From: Acanthaster planci
Taxonomy: Eukaryota; Echinodermata; Asteroidea; Valvatida; Acanthasteridae
Direction: 5' to 3'
DNA: 29,970 bases
NCBI RefSeq assembly: GCF_001949145.1
Contig: NW_019091529.1
Coordinates: 767,065-797,034, forward strand
The number at the start of each line of letters is the position of its first letter. The stretch's first letter is position 1. The translations under genes and the position numbers were made by a program. The notes beneath the pieces are model-generated. The model did no database searches, was not told the DNA's origin, and saw only the letters and a program-made list of their open reading frames with translations. Positions 11,694 to 20,659 of the stretch are shown here, piece after piece.

Positions 11694-12461
11694 ATACCAG
11701 CTTCCTGTCAGTTCATTCCTATCAGTTTATTCAACACCACTACTTTGAATTTCAAAACTGTGATCCTATTTGGCAAGTAGAAAATGTGACCAGGATTTGT
11801 TAAAAGTGTGGGGGTATTCTGTTTTTGTTCACTGACAAATTGCAAAGCCATGGCATGGGGTTCAGGGCCAGCTTGAGGGCCCCCCAAATTTTAATCTTTA
11901 GATGCTCTCTTGTGCATTCTAGAGTTTTTCCTGAGCTTTTCACAAGTGATTTTTCATGGAAAAATGACAGATTTAAAAGTAACTACATTGTTTAAGTGCT
12001 ACAGGTATATTGCAATTATGTGTGATTTTCAGTTTTTTAAATATGTTTACATCGCAAAAAATTGGAAAATGAATTCGAATTGACATACCTCTTGATTGAC
12101 AGGTGTTGCAAAGGTCTATATTTTAGTGTGATTGCCTCCCTCTCATAGTGATTTGTCTATTAATTTATTGTCATTTACTGTGGTAAGTGAAGCAGAACGA
12201 AGTTAATGTTGGAGCAGAATATTCAGCCGTTTTCAATTTCCTCAGTGCATCGATGTGCATTACACTGGTTGGGCCTACATCTAGTACTTGCTGATGCATG
12301 TGTAAGTTTAACTGAATTTATAAACTATACTTTTCAAGAGTGATAAATTAATAATTACTTGCCAAGCAAATAGTACTACTTTTTCCATGTCAAATAACAA
12401 ACGTCAGGTGTAACAGGGACTCAAATGTCACACTTTTGGACCCCTGATTTCTGGAACTAAC
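11694..12461 (+). other. probable 3' UTR and downstream DNA
   Basis: This follows the stop codon directly. I found no AATAAA hexamer close by, so the transcript end cannot be placed. Otherwise AT-rich with no feature. Confidence 0.4.
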
Positions 12462-12480
12462 CATTAACGAGGTTCGACTG
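12462..12480 (-). mobile_element. pogo/Tigger-like terminal inverted repeat (remnant)
   Basis: CATTAACGAGGTTCGACTG is the reverse complement of CAGTCGAACCTCGTTAATG, the type of terminus found in pogo/Tigger (Tc1-mariner) elements. The expected TA just outside reads TG, and no partner terminus is visible to the left, so this is an end of a decayed copy whose extent is unknown. Confidence 0.6.
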
Positions 12481-13688
12481 TGTATGTCATGTACATGGCT
12501 AGCTGCACAGTTGCCAAAATATCTCTCAAACCATGTAGATTTGTGTTTGAATGTACCTTTTAAATTGAAATTGACAGGAGAAAGTCAGAAAAGTTCTCAA
12601 AGAATAATATCTATTATTTCTTTGGAAAAAAGTGCTTTGTGCTATCCATGAACTCATCACAACAATGGAGAAAATCACAAAAGGCAGTCTCTATCCACTC
12701 GTGTACCGCCCCTGGCACATGCTAAGCTATTGCGCACAGACCAGTAAGTTGACCAGCCGCCGGACCCTGCATGCACTTATCGCGCTGCGGTCAAATGCAC
12801 CCACACTCATGATTTAAACCTCATTCTTTGTGAGGTATTTCTGATCCATGTTTTTTTCAAAAACAAGACCTTTCTTGGAAATGTCAGGGAAAGCCTTAAA
12901 ATTTAAGCCATTTAGTTTTCACAGATGAAACCCCCAGGAAATTTAACTTTTTTTTTTTTTTTTGGTCACGGAAGGTTTGTCATGGATAAGCAGTTAATGG
13001 TTTGGGCAACTCAAACGCTGTCCATTCATGCCAAAAACAATTGAAATAGTGTGGTCCCTGGGGATAGAAATCTTTTAGGTTCATCATTTTGATCGGGAGA
13101 CAAGGAACCATGTTTTTGTACACAAAACGGTCCGTGCACACAACATGTGCACTGGAGCCTATTTCGATTCCTACTATTGGTTGGCAATGGTAAACCCAAT
13201 AAGTGCGTGTTGCGGGCAAAAATGGGTATCAGGCATATAAGCAATAATCGGGAAAAGAATTGCACACATCGGGCCAATAGGCAAGTGTGTACATGTGGAT
13301 GTGTTTCCTGATGATTTTGGTGAAATTATTAAAGGAAAATGCCTTTGTGAATTTGACATTGTTCATTGTTTTAGAATTGAACTCGCTTTTCGTAGGTAGA
13401 CAAATTAAGATGGTAAATTATTTGTGCAAGTCTGTTTTAATGGTGTCTTCCTGAACCCCCCACATATTTACCTAGATGTGTATTCCAGAGCATTGAATGT
13501 GTAAACAAACCAAAATGTAATGTTATATTTACTGCATTCACTTCAAAAATCCTCAAGGGTCGTTGATTTTGGTGAGATGTTATTACTTTGGTCATTGAAT
13601 ATAGTTATTTGGTATGTAAGTAAAATGTGGACAGTATACATACTTTTTCACAGAACTGTATTCAACGAATCATGGAAATGATGTATGC
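12481..13688. other. non-coding stretch with a T16 tract
   Basis: A T16 run lies at 12948-12963. A slightly GC-richer patch at 12700-12800 holds a 61-codon frame (12632-12817) without motifs. Overlapping minus-strand frames at 12980-13359 look like chance. Confidence 0.45.
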
Positions 13689-14276
13689 TTAACCACTTTG
13701 TGCCGGGGCATTTTTCAACGTTGATGATGCTGGGCCGGCATGACTATCATTTTTTCCGTTTTCAAAATCCTTCAAAAATTCATCATTTCATTCAACGGTC
13801 ATTTATAGCCGCACGAAGTAATCTTTAGACACTGCTCTAAGTTGGTGACCTTCATTGATGCCTGAGTATTTCAGCTAGGCCTGCAGCCTTGTAAACAGAG
13901 CCCGGATTGTGCGGTGTTATATAACTGTGTTTTGTTCATGAACCTGGCTCAGTGCAGCGGTGCTGTGTGGCTCATTACTGCGGTGGTGGAGCGCTTTTGC
14001 CCGCGGTGGTAATCCACTCGCTNNNNNNNNNNNNNNNNNNNNNNNNNNNNNNNNNNNNNNNNNNNNNNNNNNNNNNNNNNNNNNNNNNNNNNNNNNNNNN
14101 NNNNNNNNNNNNNNNNNNNNNNNNNNNNNNNNNNNNNTGCCCAGCAGCCTGGTCTTTTGTTCTGAGTACGGTCTTTTGTTACAGGGCCCTGTTTCCTTTG
14201 TACGAGTTCGGAGACCCCGGCCACGCATATAAACCATGCGTCTCCAATTTCGGAGTCCCCGTTAGGAAGTGGTTAA
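13689..14276 (+). mobile_element. TTAA-flanked MITE, copy 3 of 3 (piggyBac-like), with gap
   Basis: It begins TTAA-CCACTTTGTGCCGGGG and ends CCCCGTTAGGAAGTGG-TTAA, with intact TTAA at both ends. It lies in the same orientation as the other two copies. Subterminal GATGCTGGGCCGGCATGA and the duplicated GGTCTTTTGTT blocks (14150-14182) match copies 1 and 2. The interior has a run of N at 14023-14137. The aligned interval is about 79 bp in copy 1 and 84 bp in copy 2, so the 115-base gap is either an estimate or hides extra repeat units. Confidence 0.85.
14023..14137. other. assembly gap (115 N)
   Basis: A run of undetermined bases inside MITE copy 3, beginning just after CCACTCGCT. That is the point where copy 2 carries a short CCCTCG-type repeat, which could explain an assembly break. 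Confidence 0.99.
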
Positions 14277-15959
14277 GGAATCAATCATCTATGAATAGTA
14301 CACTTTATATTTGCCTAGTGTAAAGAGTAGCATCAAAGTTAACCTTATTTCAGACATGTGTAAACAACTAAATACAGGCAAAATGTTTGTATACTTGTAT
14401 GTTACAAAAAAATGCCTACTTCCGTATTTGAAGTTGGCACCAAAATGTAAAATGTCTTTTGAATTTAAACTTCAAAGATTTGAAGAAAAAATTTCAAAAG
14501 AAAGAAGATAACAACACCATGTACATTTTGGGGTATAGTTTGGTTAGAGTGTAGCATGGCAATTAGGACATTCAATGTACTTCTTTATATTCTTACATAA
14601 AAAGGGTTGAAGAATCAAATGAAGTCAAAACATGGTTTGTTCTGCTTAGGATGGGAGCAGCTTGCTCCCCCAACCTATCATCTGTTTAAAAGGAATTGAA
14701 AGTGCCCGATGGGAGTAGGGGAAGATTCTTTACAGATATAATAAAATGTGAACAAATGTTTGAGAAAAAAAGGTCCCACCCTTCCCCTGCCCCAACAAAG
14801 CATGCCTACTTCATTGGTTATCACTATTAAACAGTATTCATTGGGCACTGTTAGCAGTGTAAAAGTGTACCTTTTTGCCCTACCTTTCTCAGAAAAAAAT
14901 GGGTGTTGCACCACTACGGTATATTTGAGTTTCACAAAATTAGTGTCAAAATGAACGCAAAGAGCTCCTGAAAAAAGGCACTGTGGTGATACTGGAAATA
15001 ATATTGAGGGTGTTGGATTTGGACCTTCACCCTTTTAAGGTTAAATCCTTCAGTTTTAGGTAAGATTTTTATGTAAGTTTGATGTAAGCGCATTACATTT
15101 GTGTTTTGTATAATGGAGAGTGCCTCCTAGTTAACAGGGTATCCAAGGACCAGTAATTTGGTGTTCCCCGCTTCCCCACTCTGAGCATAAGACATATACC
15201 AATGTCTTTTGCAAATTTATTTTAGTAGCAGTAGTACTGAGGGGACTTCGGCTTACAAGTGGTTGTCATCAGCTGTGGTAAACTTACATGCAACACACAG
15301 ACCTGCATGCATCAATAATAAGAAAAATTATCATAAACTTTTAAACAGGAACAGTTTATAATATACTATAACAAGTACAAAATTAGACTATTGTAGTTAC
15401 ACAAATGAGATCAAACCAATAAATTGTTGATGGCAAATGTAAGCACCAGTGCGGGTCTATGAATTTTATAAATTTGGGGAAGAATGAATGTCAGCACATA
15501 TTTGTTCTAACCGGGAGCTGACTGCAATTTTTCTGCTGCCACTGAGCCCAGTGAAATCTGTAGTTTCAGGATGATCTTTCTCCATTGCATCTAGATTCCT
15601 AGAAAATACTCTCAGACTCCTTGATGCTTATATTTTAGTTCAACTCCTGCAGCCTTGGATTACCTTTTACTGTGAGCGTTATTGAGTTCCCTCCAAATCT
15701 AGCATTTTTTCAATCAGTCAGCCCGATAAAGGCGGTGATGTGGAACCCACGTTTATTTCTTAGAAATACCGGAAATGGACTGTATACATAGATGTAAAGT
15801 TGTCAAAAGTATACACCTCAACTGAGAGTGTCTTGTTGCACTTTTTAGACTTTGTTCATGGCAATCATCCCTTTTCTATATTTCTGACTAAGCAGAACAT
15901 CACTGTAAGACCTTGTCACCTGCGTCCCATGTGCCCTTTATAATTCACTGAAAAGACGA
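14277..15959. other. non-coding stretch upstream of the retrotransposon
   Basis: A small hairpin GGGAGCAGCTTGCTCCC lies near 14653. There are opposing chance frames at 14678-14954. No exon or repeat family was recognised. Confidence 0.45.
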
Positions 15960-16250
15960 ACACACTGCCCCTTGACCCTCCACAATGCACTGCGGTCCCG
16001 CCACCATGTTCGTCCTTTTCTCAGCATCTATCATATGGACATGTTTTACGGCATTTCAGGAGTTTTGAGTCCGATTGACTCAAATTTTCATTATTTTCAT
16101 ATTTTGTATTTTTGTCGTTCTTTTCTGCACCTTTTTCTGTGCTTGTCTACAGGTTTGGGTGTGACCTGCCGTTGTATTGTGGTACGGTTTATGTTGTCCA
16201 AGACTAATGGCCGTGTCGGCGAAAAGACCCAGTGGAGTGGCTGGGTCAGG

Positions 16251-16416
16251 GCTGAGCGTGCAGCGCCACAACACTACCCTTGATCATTAAGGACCACTGC
16301 TTGGATTGATCAGGTTGAGCCTGCAGTGCCACAACACTACCTTTGATCAGTGATGAGCATTCCATATACCTACTGATTGGGTTGAGCGTGCTGTGCCGCA
16401 ACACTACCCTTGATCA
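16251..16416 (+). repeat. triplicated leader motif in the DIRS-like element
   Basis: A block of about 36 bp recurs at 16251, 16313 and 16380. It reads GAGC(G/C)TGC-(A/T)G-GCC(A/G)CAACACTACC followed by (C/T)TTGATCA. The copies are spaced 62 and 67 bp apart, with less conserved sequence between. It lies just upstream of the gag-like region, so it is part of the 5' leader. Confidence 0.85.
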
Positions 16417-16439
16417 TGGTTGACCAGAGCATAACGAAC

Positions 16440-17093
16440 TGTTCCTCTTTTTCTATGCTGCATGTGCCAAGTGTCGCTACCTACCACATCCCTGGGTGAC
16501 CCTGCCTCCTGATGGCCCAGCGGGGCAACGGCCCCCCATGCCGTCTGGCCCAGGTCCCTCACCAGCTTGTGCTCACCATCTTCGTCTGCTTGGAAGCCGG
16601 GCTAGTCAACCCCCTCCAAGTGGTAAACAGGCTCCACAGCGGATTTGCCACATTCCACTGCTTCCACCACGGGCAAGTCTACAGCACAGGATGGCAAACA
16701 GCCTCAAGTTGCAGCTCTAGTATAGCCGCCGGTGTGCCGATTTACTCTGGCCATGAGGCCACCAATCCCAATTCGTGGTGCTCCTCCCAGCATATGACCA
16801 ACCATTTGGGGAATCCTCGCCTTGCTGCAGCTTCAACTGTCCCAGCCTTTGGCTCCCCTGCTTCGATGAAGGGTAAGAAGCACAAGGGCAAGGCCTCTTC
16901 CTTGGCTTTTTCCTCCTCCTCCAAGGCCCAGAAGCGCCGCTCTGATCCAGATCCGCCCCCTTGGATGGCAACCCTCCAGTCCCTCTCGGACTCCATAACA
17001 TCCCTCACCCGCAAGATAGACTCCAAGCCTCAGCCAGTGGCGACGGCACCCAACCCAGATCCCCTCCTGGCCATCCCTTCTCCCTCTCAGTAG
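16440..17093 (+). pseudogene. gag-like ORF1 fragment, 5' part
   Basis: The continuous frame 16512-17093 (193 codons) contains a Lys/Ser-rich basic stretch (GKKHKGKASSLAFSSSSKAQ) followed by PDPPPWMATLQSLSDSITSL. This low-complexity basic, Ser- and Pro-rich composition suits the ORF1/gag of DIRS-like elements. Before about 16720 a different register (16496-16720) looks equally Pro/Ser-rich, so a frameshift probably divides the original reading frame. ORF1 proteins evolve quickly, and the assignment rests on position and composition, not on a conserved domain. Confidence 0.6.
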
Positions 17094-17149
17094 GCAATTT
17101 CGGAGGTTGAAGTGATCACTGTTGTCCAGCCAGATCGGCCCCTCCCAGC

Positions 17150-17590
17150 ATGATCTGGTTCTGGATCATGTCCAGGATCGCTGTCCGTTCGGAACACAGT
17201 TCGGCTCTCTCCACCTTGGGTCTTCAACTGCTCTCTTCTGAGGATGACGACATTGACTCTTTTGCCGACCTGACTCAACCCGGGGGCCGCCTCCACCTTC
17301 TTGAGCATGACATGATCCATGTTCTCAAACTCCTGTTGTCAGATTGTTTTGTGGCCCTTGCCCTGCGTGGGCTCGACAAGGGACTTAACTCCGTCTTTGA
17401 GCAGTTCACCCAGATCTTACTTCTGGCCATTTCCAGCCGTAGAGCTTATACGGTGGATGCCATGCACATTCCCTATGAGTCTGTCAAGTGCAAACTGTGA
17501 TCTTCTGGTCCTTGGGACAACTTGTTCGCCGGGAAATTCACTAATGTCCTCGAGTCAGAGGTGAAGTGTATGGAGACCGCCAAGAAAATG
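17150..17590 (+). pseudogene. gag-like ORF1 fragment, 3' part
   Basis: The frame opens at 17150 and reads to a stop at 17498-17500, with similar sequence beyond it in the same frame (NVLESEVKCMETAKKM, to about 17590). It includes an acidic run SSEDDDIDSFADL and a Leu-rich helical region with RGLDKGLNSVFEQF. It follows the basic Pro/Ser region and precedes the RT, as expected for the distal part of ORF1. The register differs from the upstream fragment, so at least one frameshift or the stop at 17091 separates them. No enzyme motif is seen. Confidence 0.55.
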
Positions 17591-17789
17591 TAATTTTGTG
17601 AACCTATGGCTCCTCCACACTGGCAGCCCCCATCGCCACCGAGAAACGATAGGTAGATCAGTCCCCATCTTCAGGCCTTTCCTTCAGTTGTCCGCTTCGG
17701 TTAGCAACTCAGTCCTTAGGCTCCCATCGAGCTTTGCCCCTGGCCACTTCTAGAAGGTTCTAGCCACGACCCGCTGACCGCGGGTCTGC

Positions 17790-18500
17790 ATGGAGCACTT
17801 CTGGCCCCTTTGGGGGGTAGCTGCCGATCCCGAACCTGTCGGTGGTTGTCGGGGCAAATCACCGTGGACAGCTGGGTTCTTGCCATCATCACCCAAGGTT
17901 ACACTCTTGAATTCATTCTGGGATGGTTTTCCATTTTACTCCCCCTCCATGCGACAAGTCCAAGCCACTGGCTCTGGAGGAGATTTCTGCATTACTACAT
18001 AAATGAGCTATCGTGCTGGTAGACTCAAGTCAGTAGTACACCAAGTTCCTCTCATCATTCTTCTTGACACCCAAGATGAACTGGGAAAACGGCAACCAAT
18101 AATTAACCTTAAACCACTCAACAAAGTCATAATGCTAAAGCAGTTTTGGATGTAGACTCTGAACATAGTCTTGCACTCTCTACCGTTCCCTTGCTGGGCC
18201 ACCTCCATAGATCTACGGAATGCATATCTCCATACTTCAATACACAAGCAGGACAGTAAGTTCCTTCAATTCGAATATTGCAGCCAAACGTAAGAGTTCA
18301 CCAAGGGTCTTCACCCGGGTCGCCAAGACACTCACCGCTGATCTTCGACAACGTGGTATCCTCACTTTTCAATACCTCGACTGGTTAATCACCGGCCGAG
18401 GCTCCTTCAGCATTAGCCTGGCTCCATCTCCTTGGCTTAATAGCCAGCCTGGTCGACCTCATCCCCTGGTGTCGACTGCGGATGCTTCCACTTAAACTAC
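17790..18500 (+). pseudogene. reverse transcriptase domain, frameshifted and lacking one catalytic Asp
   Basis: The RT is split over three registers. An entry motif RWLSGQITVDSWVLAIITQG lies near 17840-17905. Next, from 18078, GKRQPIINLKPLNKVI and then, after an in-frame stop near 18151, ATSIDLRNAYLHTSIH, with motif A and its Asp present. Last, from about 18295, SPRVFTRVAKTLTADLRQRG leads into YLDW at 18373-18384. In DIRS-type RTs the last motif is YLDDWL; here the codon for one Asp is absent, an in-frame loss of three bases. The segment between the motif A region and SPRVF is also too short, so part of the palm is deleted. The enzyme copied the element's RNA; this copy is dead. Identification is by these motifs in order. 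Confidence 0.85.
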
Positions 18501-18641
18501 ATCTCCTATCTCAGTACCCTCCCAAGAGTGACCTGATTGCTACCCCAGTCCTTCCATTGGACATCCACAATCATCTTCAGTGGTAGACCATCACAGAGTA
18601 CCTGTCAGCTGGGCTTTCCTTTCATCCCTCGAAGTCCGGAT

Positions 18642-19113
18642 ATGACCATGACGACGGATGCATTACTGTTTAGATGGGAAACCTCTAGGGTCAGGCACAC
18701 TGCCTCTTGAGGCAAACTCATCAACGTGTTAGATATCCAAGCAGTGTTCAGTGCTCTTTGTCACTTCTGACAGCAATTCAGTAGGTCGTACAACTCAACA
18801 AAAAGTGGCGTACATCAATCACCAGGGCAGCACTCACTCTTCTTAACTCTGCACCTTTGTGTGGCGGCTTTTCATGTGGACGATCAATCAGGGGATCAGC
18901 CCTCAAGCTGTCCTCAAAGCAGAAACCAGCAACAGCATAGCAGACGCACTCTCTCGGGGTACTGTCCGACTGACAGAGTGGACTCTTCATCGGAACGTTG
19001 TCAGCCAGGTTTTCGCAGAGATTGAGCATTCTCATATCGACCACTTTGCATCCTTCAACAATGCCCACTTCCGACGTTCTGTTCCAGGTTCCCTCACCTG
19101 TGGGCTTGGGTGA
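18642..19113 (+). pseudogene. RNase H domain and connection, degenerate
   Basis: The first acidic motif is seen in TMTTDALLFRW (18642 on, Asp present). The second, INVLDIQAVFSAL (18720 on), has Asp where family members usually have Glu. A run VAYINHQGSTHS at 18805-18840 is typical of DIRS RNase H, but the residues normally just before it, which carry another catalytic Asp, are missing. After a register change, NSIADALSRGTVRLTEWTLH (from about 18930) and HIDHFASFNN (about 19036) continue the conserved connection toward the recombinase. There are stops near 18708 and 18843. The domain removed RNA from RNA:DNA hybrids in the parent element and is inactive here. Confidence 0.8.
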
Positions 19114-19439
19114 CAGATGCCCCACAGATCGACTGGTCGGGCCTTCTGGCATACGCCTTCCCTCCAGTCTCCCTCATCCTATGGGTCCTGTCTAAGAGAA
19201 CAGTAGCTATGCCAGATCCTCCTCGTCGGCCCCTTCCTGCCTCGCCAACTGTGGTTTCCTAAACTCCTGGTATGACAGCCGCTGGTCCTTCCTGTCGGAG
19301 AGGACATCCTTCATCAGCCCAAATCAGGGATCCTCAAACCACCACTGGAGAGTCTTCAATTGACGTGCTGGATGTTGTCCAGTGATCCTTCAGGGCATCC
19401 AGCCTTTCTGTAGACGCTGCGTCTGTTTCGGCCTGAGGT
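19114..19439 (+). pseudogene. linker between RNase H and recombinase
   Basis: Fragments in shifted frames, such as DALSIDWS-like and YAFPPVSLI-like peptides near 19115-19180, follow the pattern of the connecting region in DIRS-like polyproteins. Several stops interrupt it. No complete methyltransferase (DAM-like) domain, which some DIRS elements carry here, can be recognised. Confidence 0.55.
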
Positions 19440-20378
19440 CAACAGCTGTCCACTCACAAGATTCACAACAGCCGACTACATTTTACTAGATGGTGCGACG
19501 TCCATGATGTTTTTCCAACAGAAGCTCCTGTGAGTTCCTTTGCAGACTTCTTCATGTATCTGTTCCACTTTAGCCTCCAGGTTGCCACCATCCGCAACTA
19601 CCGGTCGGCCTTGGCAGCTGTCCACTCGGGATTCAGTGATGGCTCGACTGTCTCCCCGACAATGCTGCTATCCATCATCTCCTTCGAGGAATGTTTGCTG
19701 AGCGTCCTCACTTCAAACAACTTGCCTGTCCCCCCTTCGAACCACTGGCTGATGCATCTGACCGGCATCTCAGCATCAAGTTGGCATTCCTCTCCGCGGT
19801 CGTTACATTGAGAAGAGGCAGTGAGCTACATGCCCAGTCAATTGCCGAGGGTCATATTCACTTGGAGCCACACAGGATCCCAACCATCGGGTTCCTGACT
19901 AAAACCAGGCGTCTACCTTCCAGCCTTCCGAAATATTCGCCCCCAATATAACCCTTACGTTCGGGAGACAACGTTGATGAGATGGTATCAGATCGGGACA
20001 CTCAAGTGGTATTAGCATTGTTGTGACTCTGATTCCCAGCTTTTCATCACCGCGACGAAACCTGTCCACCCTGGGTCAAAGGTCACTATTGCCCGATGGA
20101 CATTCATCTACCGAGACTGGCCAGCACAGCATAATGAGAAGACCCGGACTCACATCAGTGCCCACGACGTTCAAGTCATCTGTGCGTTCTGGTTGTATTT
20201 TAGAAGAGTTCCCCCAGCCAAAATCTGTCAGGCAGCTTGCTGGAAATCTCCCTCCATCTTCACTGAGTGCTACCTGAAAGATGACCTGCAGAGCAAAATA
20301 GCCCATGGCAAAGCGACCCTGCGCTTGGTGGCCCAGACAACGTCCAGCGCTGTTCTGGACCGGGCGGTGGATAGTTAG
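19440..20378 (+). pseudogene. tyrosine recombinase, frameshifted, HxxR arginine lost
   Basis: The N-terminal SAM-like part reads STHKIHNSRLHFTRWCDVHD and then QVATIRNYRSALAAVHSGF (19440-19690). A register shift gives PPFEPLADASDRHLSIKLAF and TLRRGSELHAQ, with the first catalytic Arg at about 19811-19816. From 19950 the first register returns with RETTLMRWYQIGTLKWY, a stop at 20013, and then DSQLFITATKPVHPGSKVTI. The second box should read HxxR; here it is HDVQ at 20163-20174, with CAA where CGA is expected. The C-terminal Tyr is present in FTECYLKD (Tyr codon 20271-20273), and the frame ends at 20376-20378. The parent enzyme joined the circular cDNA into the genome. This copy lacks an essential Arg and is broken by frameshifts. 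Confidence 0.88.
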
Positions 20379-20541
20379 ACTTGGGAGTTTCTACTGGTGA
20401 GTGCCCGCTCTTGCAACACACACACCCTATGTTTTTTCTCCTAGTGTGTAATACACTCCTGTCACCGACCCACCTCTAGGGTACTGTGCCACTCTGCATA
20501 TGTAAGCTGGGCAGGGGTATGTGAACGCAGGAGACTCTTCC

Positions 20542-20605
20542 CCCACATGGAGTGGGTTGGGTCTCCAAGTGTATACCACTAGGAGACCCGCCCCACTCTG
20601 CGTGG
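20542..20605 (+). repeat. 3' hairpin of the DIRS-like element
   Basis: Arms 20542-20570 and 20578-20605 pair at about 22 of 28 positions around a 7-base loop. The core is GGGTCTCC against GGAGACCC and AGTGGG against CCCACT. It lies in the 3' untranslated part, where YR retroelements carry complementary repeats used in replication. The exact role here is inference. Confidence 0.75.
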
Positions 20606-20613
20606 ATCAAGTT

Positions 20614-20619
20614 AATAAA
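20614..20619 (+). terminator. AATAAA polyadenylation signal of the DIRS-like element
   Basis: AATAAA is followed about 25 bases later by a short A8 tract (20645-20652) after CAGCTTT. It fits transcript end formation for the retroelement. Confidence 0.6.
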
Positions 20620-20659
20620 GTGCATGTGCTGGCTAATCAGCTTTAAAAAAAAGAATCGA

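Larger units (their letters stand above)
15960..20650 (+). mobile_element. decayed DIRS-like tyrosine-recombinase retrotransposon
   Basis: The domain order is gag-like region, reverse transcriptase, RNase H, linker, then tyrosine recombinase at the 3' end. That combination, with a recombinase instead of an integrase and no long terminal repeats, defines the DIRS group of YR retroelements. The element is GC-richer than its surroundings. All coding parts are interrupted by frameshifts and stops, and key catalytic residues are missing, so it cannot encode working enzymes. The left limit is estimated from the start of the 5' leader near 15960. The right limit comes from the AATAAA and short A tract near 20614-20652. 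The expected terminal repeats of DIRS elements were not resolved. Ngaro or PAT-type YR elements remain possible; the DIRS-like pattern of the RT/RNase H/recombinase sequences makes DIRS the best call. Confidence 0.85.

Noticed and set aside
11410-11748. 112-codon open frame over the terminal exon
   Set aside because: It is in a different register from the spliced exon and reads through intron and acceptor sequence.
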